Assembly (NCBI GenBank): GCA_051294375.1
Contig: CM119268.1
Coordinates: 11,257,710 to 11,321,709, forward strand
From: Paraspadella gotoi
Taxonomy: Eukaryota; Chaetognatha
DNA: 64,000 nt
Direction: 5' to 3'
Positions 45,801-56,548 of this stretch are shown piece after piece. A model generated the notes under the pieces. That model was not told where the DNA came from. It searched no databases and worked only from the letters and a program-made list of their open reading frames with translations. Position numbers and translations under genes: made by a program. Positions within the stretch are counted from its first letter, which is position 1. Each line of letters opens with the position of its first letter.

Positions 45801-47103
45801 GATCGTGCGGGGTTTGATGATCATAGTCTTCGTAGTGCTGTTGCCTCCGATCTATTCTGTAAGCATCGTCTCTTCTCTCTCCACCCTCGTTCCGAATCTG
45901 CCTTGCGCCGCGGAAATGTCGCTCATCTTCCACCGGTGGCGCGTAGAAGTCCCCTCGGTCAGGGCGCGCCTCCTTCTGTCGACCATCTTTAGATGGATTG
46001 TTCCTACGTCCAGAATCTTTCCAAACTTCGCGTTGGTTTTCCTGGGATTGTTGCGACTGATGCGTTTGCGGTTGAAGCGGTTGCGATTGTTGTTGCTGAT
46101 GATGATTATTCGCTCGGCCATGATTAAACTTAGGACTTTCCTCTCTGAACTCTGTGTTTCTTCCAACGTTCTTGTTCTGTGAAGGGGGATGCTGCCTGGA
46201 TTCACGCTTTCCGCTCCGATGTTCAGCGACGTGGTGTCCTCCCCGATGATCGGCAGGGTGCTGTTGTCCGCTTCTGTGATCCGAGGCGTGATGCGGTGCA
46301 CCCCGGTGATTAGTCAGCGGACTTTCGCTTCGATGTCGATCTTCGGCTTTTACTGAATGTGCCTGAAAGGGTGAGATGATGGCAGGCGAATGTTATATCC
46401 TTATCTACGCTTCACTGATGAGAACAGACGTTAAATCTTTTCGTTCTCGTCTCGATTACTTACCTGCGACGATTTTCCTTTTCCAAATTCGGTTTCTTCG
46501 TGACTGGATCCTGTGTCGCCGGTATCCCCACGAGCTTTTGGAACGTAACGCGGGATATCCGGTCGCTGAGAATTAACATTTTAACCCACTACAATGAATA
46601 ATTTACGAGATAAGTACATATAAGGTAGTAATTACGAAAATAAGAACCTTTGGCTTTGACCCAAAACTGCTAGCATCTGTCAATGAAAGTTCTGTGAGTC
46701 GCTGTTGTAACGAAGAAACCTCGGACGAATGTTTGGAAGATTTTTGTTCCGCCGGGGCGTGACCAGATCCGCGATCGCCGCTTCCACTCGGAGAACCGTC
46801 GCCGCGCTTCGACAACTTTGAAACGCCCGCCTGATAAACCTTATTTCAAAAACCATAGTTTTTACCGAATTATCAAATTCGGTAGTATCGAAAAATTCCG
46901 ATACAATACATACCTGCATAACGGGTCTCTGCTTTTTGTTTCCATGATAATATTCATCGCCGTAATCTACATTTCTACCCCTCTGACCTCGATGTTGGGA
47001 AGGAATTTCTCTCCCATGCATCTGAAATTAGTTGGAGTACGGTATCATAATTATGTCATGACGTGACAAATATTGGTATCCTCACCCCTGATGCAGACGC
47101 CAT
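35536..47103 (-). CDS. SMG6: Telomerase-binding protein EST1A / SMG6 endonuclease
   Basis: Endonuclease that cuts mRNAs near premature stop codons in nonsense-mediated decay. Twenty exons (minus): 47103-47086, 47021-46914, 46830-46648, 46565-46464, 46362-44770, 44702-44402, 44052-43771, 41039-40138, 39657-39452, 39340-39115, 38788-38627, 38558-38413, 38329-38059, 37968-37601, 37432-37277, 37197-37025, 36840-36665, 36589-36451, 36378-36242, 35913-35536; 2008 residues with all phases consistent (human about 1419). RPDIPRYVPKARG near residue 104 resembles the exon-junction-binding motif. A long Arg/Gly/Gln-rich disordered region with an 11-Gln run follows. The 14-3-3-like TPR domain holds YGKARSYYLKAQQLAPKNGR and VYTKRKLDAVYYYMRSLAAS. 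The PIN domain keeps its acidic residues in LLPDTNCYIDHL, GNNDDLIL and LLTDDRNLRVKA. Longer than human mainly in exon 5. Confidence 0.96.
35986..36083 (+). repeat. Family D repeat, short copy
   Basis: About 98 bp, sharing both ends with 10287-11147: ATGGAGGCCATAAACCACCA at the left and the ATTGGTTGTACCAAT hairpin at the right. It is in the last intron of SMG6. Confidence 0.6.
38828..39078 (+). repeat. Family E hairpin-rich repeat, copy 2
   Basis: Close relative of 11684-11942 with the same terminal hairpins (GGCGGT...ACCGCC; GGCAAC-CCGGCT-GTTGCC). It fills about 77% of the 326-bp SMG6 intron between exons 10 and 11, in the same antisense orientation as copy 1. Confidence 0.8.
39695..39835 (-). 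repeat. Family F fragment with CT-rich tract
   Basis: On the minus strand a CT-rich tract (complement of 39775-39830) is followed by CAATTTGCGCTGATAAAAGC and GAAACCTGTC. The arrangement matches the family F copies at 14226 and 50990. It lies in the SMG6 intron between exons 8 and 9. Confidence 0.5.
39701..39738 (-). ncRNA. Hammerhead-ribozyme-like motif
   Basis: Minus strand: GCGCTGATAA, a short stem CTAT-AATC-ATAG, then GAAACCTGTC. One core base differs (CUGAUAA for CUGAUGA). Stem II pairs perfectly over 4 bp. Confidence 0.45.
41422..41512 (-). repeat. Inverted fragment of family D interior
   Basis: The complement matches 10418-10490 (GTTATGAGTTAGTGA, AACCGTTCAATATAAGCAGT, GAGCTTCGGATCAGGCT). 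It is in the SMG6 intron 41040... between exons 7 and 8. Confidence 0.6.
41588..42195 (+). mobile_element. Family A element, copy 2
   Basis: Left end AACAAGTTTGAGCAAACAAT followed by GTCGGATCTGC (41608-41618); right end GCAGATCTGAC (42180-42190) then TAAAAA. Inside are a 20-bp-type tandem block (TCAACTGGCATAATTTG units, about 41810-41955) and a GGAC/GACG tract. Confidence 0.75.
42998..43669 (+). mobile_element. Family A element, copy 3
   Basis: Left AACAAGTTTGAGCAAACAAT plus GTCGGATCTGC (43018-43028). The right end folds as GTCGGGATCTGC-TGATAA-GCAGATCCGAC followed by TAAAAA. The interior is AT-rich with TTAATTAATT runs. In the SMG6 intron between exons 7 and 8. Confidence 0.8.
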
Positions 47104-47354
47104 GGTTTTCCGATGGAGGTCATCCAACCCCCTTTGACGATGATAATATCAGCGAGTATAGCACACATATACAAGAAAAACTTGACCTGGTAAACGTTTC
47201 GTATTAAAAGAAAAACTGGAAAAGAAATATATCCAGCATTATGCACTCAAATAAAAGAACGAATGGGCGACTCAATAAAAATTTTACTAAGTGAGAAAAT
47301 TAAACTGGAGCCACGAGGGTGGTATCCGGAATAAATTGAACGTTTCATGCACAG

Positions 47355-47847
47355 TTATGGCCAGTACACAAATCCGCGCGGATTTAAACGCTCGTAATCA
47401 TCATGACGTCGCGATAACCGCACTGGAATTCCGTTTTTTTCTTTTATGATTTTCACGTCATCGAGGATGAACCGATGATTCTGAGGCGGCGCCGAAGACT
47501 CCAGTGTCCTCTCCGTATTAAGTCCGTCCAACGTTGATGGAGCCATTCGTCGAAAGTCGAAAGTCGTAACGTCCAAATCTTTTTTCCGCCTTTGCCTGGA
47601 GCCCGGAAAATGGGGGCAATGAGATCCGAGGAGGATTACGCAAAGGAGGAGCGAAAGAGAGGGCGAGAGGTCGAGTCGCTGTCGTCTCTCTCTCTCTCGC
47701 GCTCGCGAACAAAAGGTATTGACGATAGCCACAAAGTTGGGTACCCGGAATTAACTTATTTAAGGCTATTTTTTAAAATTAAAAATATATATTGTAGCTA
47801 ACCGTTAAAACCTGTTCCATTTCAAGATATTTTCGGCGCCGATCCAT
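47355..47847 (-). CDS. Hypothetical small gene, structure uncertain
   Basis: I do not recognise it. A short first exon could start at 47847 (MDRRRKYLEMEQ, ending near 47812 at a GT). A CT-rich stretch ending CTCCAG at about 47606 looks like a strong 3' splice site. The frame with the longest downstream coding ends HDDYERLNPRGFVYWP and a stop at 47355, and has its own ATG (MAPSTLDGLNTERTLES), giving about 63 residues. The exon 1 frame joined at that acceptor instead stops after about 37 residues. Either the first exon is non-coding or a splice site is mis-placed. It sits head-to-head with TMEM19. Confidence 0.3.
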
Positions 47848-48190
47848 ATTTTTCTGGCGTCATCAACTCAAGTTTTTGCGACGAAGATAGACGAAGTGTC
47901 CACCGTCCGCCAGCGACGAGAACCTCGACTCGAACAAGAGACTTACTCCACACAAAAAAACGCACTGGATTTACCAAAATTAACATTTTCCCTCCTGATT
48001 TCTGTTGAAAACTTGTATTTCTACTTAAAAGTTAAATTCTACAACGACCCATGCCTCGAATGCTCAACTCTTCGTTTGCTATTTATCTTCTCAAAATAGG
48101 GGAAAAATCCACATGCTTCGGATTTATTTTCAATGAAAAAATGCCACTTTTTCATTATTAATTAGGACGTTTGATACAAATTTAATTTCG
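47848..48190. promoter_or_regulatory. Likely divergent promoter region
   Basis: About 340 bp between the start of the uncertain minus-strand gene and the TMEM19 start on the plus strand. Inferred as promoter only from gene orientation; no core promoter motif is clear. Confidence 0.35.
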
Positions 48191-49646
48191 ATGATAATAT
48201 TTTTTGGTTTTCATTATCGCATTTTTAGAGGTTTGTTGACTCCGTTTACAAAAATGTTCCCGTCCGCGTATGTTTTCGTTACGACCTCATTAGAACTCTT
48301 CTATTTAACCTATAAATTCAACATCGCTTTATCGACAATCAACAATTACCGAATTATATTCGCGATTATAGCCCCGGTAATTATGGCATTGCGAGGAGTC
48401 AGGAAAAAAAGCTTAGGTAAGTAGAGCCAAAGGGGTTTTGTTTCTTCTAAAAAGTAAATTACAAAGCGATTTATGCATATGTCATATTAAAAAAAATCCT
48501 CTATATTTCTCTGGTGTCCAAAACATTGAAATCTCTTCCCATATCCTCAGATTGGTCGGGATGCTTGTCTGGCATCGCTGTCGGATTTTTTCTAACCCTA
48601 CCCAACTTGGCATTCTTTTCCTGTCTTTTTACCACTTTTGTCCTTGGTACCAAAGCAACAAAGTTTCGGTCCTCCTTAAAAAAAGCTTTTGAAGCGAACT
48701 ACAAGGAAGGGGGGCAGAGAAACTGGGAGCAGATCTTGAGCAACGTTGCTGTTCCCGCGCAACTTGCTCTGTTGTATCTTAACACTCACGGCCCTGGAGA
48801 ACTGGCAATAGATTTCAGAAACGGTACTTCGTTAGATCGATGTTATCACTTATTTTTATCATTTTATCCTTCAAATTTACATCGTTTTTCATTTCCTATC
48901 AGATAAGATTATCAGAAGCTCATTTCTGGCTATGGCGGTTGTCGCCTCGCTCTCCTGCTGTTTTGGGGATACCCTGGCGTCCGAACTCGGCTCCGTTTTC
49001 GGCGGGGAATGTCCGAGGTACATGTTATTGTCAATTGATAAATAATTATTATGGTTTGGTTCGCTTTGCGACTCCCGTTTTTTCGCAGTTGACTTGATAT
49101 TGTTTTCAGATTAATAACAACTTTGCAAAAAGTGCCTCGTGGCACAAATGGAGCCGTTTCTTTCCACGGTACTTGCTACAGGTATCTTCATTATCTGTGC
49201 GTACCATATTGCGGTCGGGCCTCCTATTTTTATCAAATTTACTTTCGTCAGTTTCTTGGGAGGCTTGTTGATTGGTCTCTCTTACGCCCTCACCGTCTCC
49301 TGCTGCTTATTCTCATTCTCCATCTTTTCCTTCGCGCAAACCGTTTTCGGCGCTGGATTGGCCGGGCTTTTCGGATCTTTTCTGGGTGAGTTTATTTAGT
49401 ATCCATCTTCCATCCTCCAAAACCCTCTTTATATAAAATTTGAATTCTTTAGATTCTCTCCTGGGAGCGCGGTTGCAATATTCCGGTCTCAGCGAAAATT
49501 CTGGGCAAATAGTGGAACATCCGGGTCCGGAAGTAAAACATCTGAGTGGAATAGATGTGCTCTCCAATCATTCTGTGAACCTCATTTCTTCTGTTTTAAC
49601 TGCAGCCGCTGTTCCATCATTAATGTACGTGTTGTTTAAGCCTTGA
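48191..49646 (+). CDS. TMEM19: Transmembrane protein 19
   Basis: Multi-pass membrane protein of the DUF92/TMEM19 family; related plant proteins include a phytyl-phosphate kinase, but the animal function is unknown. Exons (plus): 48191-48416, 48551-48823, 48903-49017, 49110-49181, 49252-49385, 49453-49646; 337 residues versus 336 in human, which supports the chosen ATG. Seen: RGVRKKSLGDWSGCLSG, EANYKEGGQRNWEQILSN, PAQLALLY, CCFGDTLASELGSVF, KVPRGTNGAVS, GLAGLFGSFLDSLLGARLQYSG and HSVNLISSVL, all family landmarks, between hydrophobic segments. Exon 4 is only 72 bp. It is the first gene on the plus strand. Confidence 0.94.
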
Positions 49647-49897
49647 AAAGGGGGTTGGAACCAGTTACCAGTATTGATGTACATTTAGGTAATCGTTCTG
49701 TTAGTCTCTGGCTTCTCGCGTTTTATTCGAATATTATATCATTTATGTGCCGTTTCTCATCAGTTATCTATTTTAACTTTTTATGGCTCTCTTGTTGTCT
49801 CTGCTCTTGCTTTACTTATATACTACTTTTTGGTGCTTATAACCTTTCAATCTCATTAATCGCCCAACAGTGTGATTCTGATACAACTTTGACAAAA

Positions 49898-49903
49898 AAT
49901 AAA
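49898..49903 (+). terminator. Polyadenylation signal candidate for TMEM19
   Basis: AATAAA about 250 bp after the TMEM19 stop codon, a usual distance. Confidence 0.45.
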
Positions 49904-50989
49904 TGACTATGCCTACATACTTTCATTGTTTTTAAATTTCTGTCTTTTGTTTTTGTAAAAGATTAAGGTGATTAGAAATTCTCTGTTTAACAGAAGCTGG
50001 GTAGAATATTTCTTCCAGTTGCCTTCGCTTCTCAAGGGGAACATTTCGCTTGATTTCTATGATTTATCTCTCCTTCAGAAGCCTTGGGAGCCTTCGGAGA
50101 TAGTGCCAGCAAACCTCTTTTCCACCCTTTCTGTGATCTCCTAGTTTGTGGGAAGACGCGAACCGTGACGTTGAGACCCAGAAGAAAAAAGGTCCCGACC
50201 CTTTTTGCCCAAATATTTCCATATTGTTGCTCTGTGCCATGCTCCCTGTCAGTAGCCGTTATCTTTTAAGGCGTATGCGGTATGCCGTATGGGTGTGACT
50301 GGTCCCTTTCTACCTAAATCTAAAAGAAAAGAATACCTAGTACCTAATGCTAGTGAATATTGAAAGTGTTTAAACGCTACAAAGAGCTTTTTTAGTTATA
50401 ATAATATTGTTAAAATTGAACTAGAACAACTTTGACAAAAAACAAGTTTGAAAGCTTTTTAGTTTGGTTATGATAACGGAGAGGGATATTTTTTTTGCTG
50501 AGTTTGCATCGACGCCTGAGAGGACGCTTTGATTCTGTCGGATTGCTGAAGATGGTGGTGTGGTGGTGGTGACCGAGAGAAAAGGAGGAAAACAAGTTCT
50601 CCTCCCCCTCGTTCAAAACTTTTGTTTCTGTTCTGACGGGAAGTTTTCAATTTTCAGTCGCATGACAAGGCACGTACGAAGTCTGTTTTGAGTGGAGCAA
50701 CCACCGTCATTTTTCAAAAAAAAAAAAACTTGCGTCTTCAGAACTTTACTCTCGATATCATTTCCATGAAGAAATTAAGAATGTGAAAATCGAAAAAAAT
50801 TAAAATTAGTAAAATCATTTGAGAGCTACAGTACATAGGACCTTTTTTCTATTGTTTGTTTGTTGATGATAATTGTTTTGAATCAACCTTGTTGTATTCG
50901 AATAAAATCGCATATATATGAAATTGGTACAACCAATATAAAAATATATATAATAATAATTATAAGTTATATATATATATAACTTTAAC

Positions 50990-51125
50990 CTTGCTCTCCT
51001 CTCTCTCTTTCTCTTTAACTCATAAAAAATTGTTCTAATTCACAAATGCCAAGCGCTGAAGAAGGCTCGAATTTTGTGAGCCGAAACATGTCTGCATCTT
51101 ATTAAATAAAATAGTTGTACAAAAT
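50990..51125 (+). repeat. Family F fragment with CT-rich tract
   Basis: CTCTCTCTTTCTC tract followed by TTCTAATTCACAAATGCC and a hammerhead-like motif, in the same order as the other family F copies. Confidence 0.55.
51052..51092 (+). ncRNA. Hammerhead-ribozyme-like motif
   Basis: GCGCTGAAGA, then stem GGCTC-(GAATTTTGT)-GAGCC, then GAAACATGTC. Stem II pairs perfectly over 5 bp and GAAA and GUC are in place. The core has one change (CUGAAGA for CUGAUGA), so self-cleavage may be lost. Confidence 0.5.
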
Positions 51126-54100
51126 TAAAAACTTTGCTAATAATATTATTATAAAATAAAAAAAATTCAAAATAATTTTTTTGAAATTTTTATTATAGAT
51201 TCAGATTCCTCATAAAATGTTGGAGCAAAAATATAAAACATTATCAAAAATTTCGTTGTTTTCAATACCGAATTTGGAAAAATTCTTTACTTTATACTCT
51301 GGATTTATTATGAGATAATACTTTTTTCATTTTTCGTTGTTTTAATATTAAAATATGATATAATATATTTTATAAAAGTTTCTCATTTTTTTCCAAATTT
51401 GTTATTTAAGTTAAAAAAAATATTTTAAAATTTTATTAGTTTACAAGAATATTACTAGTTTATTACTACAAAGAAAATATTATACTAAAAAAAAATATTG
51501 TTAACTCGCTTAATCTTTTTATCACTCCACCCTAATATATAAAATATAGTCAAGATTTTCACGTTCAATTTTTTTCTTATTTCTTTATCTTTTTTTCCAG
51601 TGCAGAATAAACACAACCAACAATCAATTATTGATCGCGTTCTCGCCTCAGACAAAAAGTGACCAGCCTCACAAAACTAAAAGGGCGAGTCGAAAAAGAG
51701 AAAAACAGCTCCGAGATTCGGTGTGGATCTTGCGTGAGGAGGAATTTCGAGACAGCGCCTTCGGAAATCAAAGGATTTTTTTTTTCAGACTTTTTCGCTG
51801 GATTTTCACGCGTCTACGATCCGTGAATTCGAATCTTCCTTGTTTGACTTAGTATTTTTTCCCCTTGTTAATAGAAAAAAGAAAGGAGCTAAAGGATTGA
51901 ATGACTAGGAACATTTCCTCGATCTCAAGCGAGAAATATTGGCACTGGACTGCTTTTGGCTGAGACCGCGTCGTTTTATGCATAAAACGGAAAGTTTTAC
52001 CGCGCGCTTTTCAGGCTACTTTCTCGTTTCTTGGCAGGCCTTGCGTCAGGGAACCTGCCGAGAGGAAGGGGAAAACGGTTGAAACTTTAAATGGCAATTC
52101 ACTCCTTTGTCCCGTCAGAGAAAATTTCCTTGGATTGTGACCTTTCGTGATCAAAAACGGAATTAAATACTATTGGATTTAAACTGTGTAACTGTGTAAA
52201 TAAGGAAAGGAAAAGAATAAATGGATGAGGCTTTAAATGAGAAGCGAAAAAAGTACTTGCAGCTAGATCGGGAAAGGCACTAAAAAATATAAAGAATCTA
52301 AAACTAAAAGAGATAAGATTTTACGAGGGAAACATTCGATTCGTTAGATAGAGAGTGAGAGAAGAAGAGAATGATATGAGCAGACAGAGATACTGCGAGA
52401 ACGTGGAAACTCGAGAGCGGGACAAATGGAGTAGTTGAGATGGTTGAGACGAAAGAAATTCCTGGCTTCACAAAGTTCCAAACAAGTCCGGCACGGCGCA
52501 ACCGAAGCCCATTGTGTTCGAGTGTCAATGACTAATAGTCCCGAATAGAATAAAGCAATACACAATCTTGGTGCCACAACAACCGTTCTTTCTTCCAGTC
52601 GTCGTCGTCATCGATGATTTATTCCAAAGTATTTCTCCATTTCTTGTCCTCGAAGTCGTAAAGCGAGTCGGTTTCGCCGAAAGTCGATAGGAGCGAACGT
52701 GATGTAAATTGTAAGTCGTGTAATGTTTTTCGTCGGTGGAGATTTTTTCTTTGTCTTTACAGTTTACTATAGATTGTTTCGATTTAAACCTCAAGTATTC
52801 ATGGACTTTCCTCCCATCCGAAAACCTATGGCCACTGCCTCACTTCATTTGCCATTCTCAAAACAAAAGGCTCTAACCTGTCGAGCGTCGGGTCCATTGG
52901 GTGAAGAAAACAAAGGAATCCGTGATACTGGCTCTTGGCTGCTCCACTTTTGTACCTCCCGACCCCCTTCCCCATTTACGCGCACGACCACCATTTTTGA
53001 ATCTACTATTTCCATTACGTCTTTTTTTAAGTTTATCTTGTTCTTTCATATATTAAAAGTGAAAAGAATAGGAAAAGAAAGTTATAGGAGGAAAAGAATA
53101 AAGTTTTCAGATTTGAGGGAGGATGGCGCTCATGGACCGATCATTAGCGCAGACAGAGGAGAGAGGAACGAAAGGAAAGAAAGAAAGTCATCCGAATCCC
53201 GATAATTAATTCTGTAATCTTGTAGGCCTGATTTCCCGTACAATAGAATTTGAATTACGTATAAAAGACAAACGTTTAGAATTTATAAGCGTTATTTCCA
53301 AACAAATCTAATTTTCGGATCAATTTTTATTCCATCGCTTATGTTTCTTTCAAATAAAATAAACATAATTTAAACTTTATTGTCGTTTTGTGTTTGTTGT
53401 TTTTTGTTTGTTTTTATTTTTTTGTGCGGAGCGTGCGTCGTTTTTAATTCGTATTTCTCGAGTTTTAAATCCAGTGTGCAGTGGTACAACATACTCCTCT
53501 CGCTCTTTTATCTAATTACTCTCAATTTGCGTTTCTTAATGGAGCTCCTGTTCGGCATAACTGAGACGACTTCTGTGTCGTGGACATTGACGAAAGTAGT
53601 TGGCTCTGTAGCCCGGTCGCAGATTTTGGGAGGCGTTTGTCATCAATTTTATTGTCCCGTTGTCATTTTTAGTCGTTTCAATGATAAGAGATTACATAAA
53701 AGTAACAGGTACGAAGAAGATGGTAAATGATTGGAACAAGGAATTGTTGTTGTTAGATATTTTGTAACGGTGTGTACCATCGCACGTTCTTTCTCGGCTA
53801 TTCATGAATCATTTTTTTTGTGGCTTCGACAACGAAATCTCTCTTTTTATTATTTTCTCATTTTCTTTTTTTTATCTTGCTTGTTCCTTCTCTTTTTCTA
53901 CCCGAGTGGAGAACAAACCTATTGCAGGATGTCGAATAATTGCCAATAAAATATACAAAAGAAGAGAAGGAGAGGGAGAGGCTGACAGCAAACCCGGATG
54001 CATTATTTATAGTTTAGTCAATGAGAAACAATCGAATGCAGATTGAAACTTTGAAAGCTGTTATTTTCTGGTTGGAAATAGAACGGAGAAGACGACGCTT

Positions 54101-54237
54101 CCTTTTCGTTTTGCAGTCAACCGCAACGTCTTGCGAGAGCTTGAGCTTTAGCCTTAGCCTTAGGTAATTTTCTCCACATCTCTCTCACACTTTTTTTTTT
54201 CTTTCACATCCACTTTCATATCGCTCATTTTCTTATA

Positions 54238-54966
54238 AAACAAGTTTGAGCAAACAATGTCGGATCTACTCACGATCATTATCGGTAATTAATTAATAAT
54301 TATTTAATTAATTTAATTAATTTGATCCGAAATGTTTGTTTTGATTGATTAATTGACTGATTAATTAATTATTGATTAATTAATTGACTAATTGATTAAT
54401 TAACTGATTAATTATTTGATTAATTAATACATCTTGCATTTACATTTAAAATAAAATGAAAAAGAAGAATATTCAATTAGTGAAACAGGTTCTTTGAATT
54501 TTCCATTTAAACTCATTTCCACTCAAACGATTCTATCAAAACTTGATTTCCAGTTTAATCACACACTTACCCAAATACAAATTTCAAGTCAATCGCCCCA
54601 TCCACTCATGAGTAATTGATGTTCAAATAATGAAATATACTTTTTGGTTTTTTTCCATTTAAACTTGGACGATTTCCATCATATCCAGCTCAATAACACA
54701 CTTCCCTACCCACACACAAAATTTCATTCCAATCCATCCATCCAATCACGAGTAATTGGTGTTTTTTGCTAAGGTCGGTCGGACGGATGGAAGGACGGAC
54801 GGACAGACATACAGACGGACGGACATCGTTTTTTTTGGCATAATTTATCATAATTCGATGTTTTACATGATATAAGTGAATGCCCGACAAGATTGAGGGG
54901 GCGGACCGACGGACTGACAAATTGAATTATAGAGTCGGGATCTGCTGACAGCAGATCCGACTAAAA
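54238..54966 (+). mobile_element. Family A element, copy 4
   Basis: AACAAGTTTGAGCAAACAAT then GTCGGATCTAC (54259-54269); the right end is a hairpin GTCGGGATCTGC-TGAC-A-GCAGATCCGAC (to 54961) then TAAAAA. The interior has TTAATTAATT runs and a GGACGGACGGACAGAC-type tract. Confidence 0.8.
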
Positions 54967-55590
54967 ATACCAACGTTCCGCTTTGGTTAAGACATTGTGA
55001 AAATCACATTACGTGATCTTAGACTAATGAATTCCAATAACAAAAGAGAAAAGGAATGAGCGCGGTCGTGATTGTCGCGTGACAGACTCTTGTACGGAGA
55101 GCGTGTGGTCAATTAAGGAAAAGAGGGTGAAAAGTTAGATTAAAGGAGTAAGAATAGTAGGGGGTAACGAAAGGCAAGACCTAGTGAGAGAAGTAATGCA
55201 AAGAAAGGAAGAAGAAAAAGGACAGACTAAGAGCGATGGTCGCTAATTGGATGAATCCCAACTCGATTTCCTCGAATCGCTGAATCGTGATTGGCTCGAT
55301 TGGGGTTTGACGATGGAGTCGGGAGATTGGAGTTGAGACCACATGGAAGGGAAGATTGTCGCGCAAGGAAATCGTGGAGGGACCAACGGAGGAGAATAAA
55401 TCTCATTATCTTACGTTTATGTATCTATTATATATAAAGACAAACTCAGTTACTGGGAAATTTGATCATAAGTAAATTTTAAATGAGTCTAACTGGACCA
55501 TTGATGAAGTAACTTCCTAGAATTTGTATTTTTCATAATAATAGTTGATAATTGATTCTGTCGTGCTTAACAGATGGAAAATGATAAAAC

Positions 55591-55662
55591 AGTAGATTTA
55601 ATAATTTATTCATGATGAAAAAGCACTGTACTTCGAAGTCAGAATAAATTATTAAATCTACT
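55591..55662. repeat. Hairpin with 21-bp perfect stem
   Basis: AGTAGATTTAATAATTTATTC (55591-55611) is the exact reverse complement of 55642-55662, with a 30-nt loop. A bulged extension (AAAAC with GTTTT) lengthens the stem. Confidence 0.8.
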
Positions 55663-56548
55663 ATGTTTTCTACTAGTCGTTATCGATACAGGAAGTGGTT
55701 TAATCTTTCTTTTTAATTAAGTATCCCTAGGGAAAAAAAATAGAGCGTGGAAAATTTCTAACCCAGAGCTGAGAACTTATAAGTCACGAAACCAGTTTAA
55801 AAGAAATTTTTTCACTTGAAAAATATTGTCTAGACGGGATTCATCTCTTAATCTTTTCGAGGAAGACATGAAAAAGGGTTCCGCTTACAAACGGCGCATT
55901 TAGCGAAAAAAACAACTCTTTCCTATATGTTAGTCTGTATACTCAATATTAATTTAATTTGTACCATAATACAAATTGGCCGAACTAGGGATTGGTTAAA
56001 ACATCATCATCCGATTCTAATTATAAAAAAGTACATTTTTTTGCGATATTTAAGAAAAAAATCATGTCCATTTTTGTCCATTTTCACTTTCGTCCTCGTT
56101 TGAATGCCAAGGAAAGTTGAGAAAAATTTTTTCCTTTGGAAATCCGTTCTTCCTTATCTTATTCACCTCTGAAATTGCTTAAATCATTTGAGTTTGCCTA
56201 TGAATTAATTAAAATTGACAAGCTAAAAAAATTTCATTTTCAGTTTTTAATCATAATTTGTTTAAACAAAAATTGTTCAAATTGGTTTAAATTTACAGAA
56301 AATAGCCTATTGAATAAGCTCTTTAAAACCTATAAATAATTAAAAACCTGCTTCGTTTAGCCACAAATAATTTTTAAAGACGGCATTTATTTGTGACTTT
56401 TTGTGACTTGCGTTATTTTTAATAAAAAGAATATTTCAAACTGATTATTAGTTTTAAAAGATAATATAACATACTGACGTTGATTAATCAAAAAAAAAAC
56501 CGCATCCTTTTAATCCAATGGAAAGCGTCAGGACTTGTTTTTTCTCAG

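Larger units (their letters stand above)
49904..54237. other. Gene-poor region after TMEM19
   Basis: About 4.3 kb of AT-rich sequence. It holds a family D terminal hairpin (50917-50945) and a family F copy. Open frames near 51631, 52525 (minus), 52723 and 53380 have no recognisable domain, and I do not call genes there. A pyrimidine-rich tract plus CAG at about 51600 could be a 3' splice site of a non-coding first exon, but this is unsupported. Confidence 0.4.

Noticed and set aside
45319-46182. Plus-strand open frame of 287 residues opposite SMG6
   Set aside because: Exact antisense of the Arg/Gly-rich SMG6 exon 5, whose composition keeps the other strand open. The minus frame has family support and correct splicing.
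52525-52794. Minus-strand open frame of 89 residues
   Set aside because: No recognisable domain, and composition typical of chance frames.
53380-53730. Open frame of 116 residues as a membrane protein gene
   Set aside because: Low-complexity hydrophobic sequence from AT-rich DNA, no conserved block, no splice or promoter signals.
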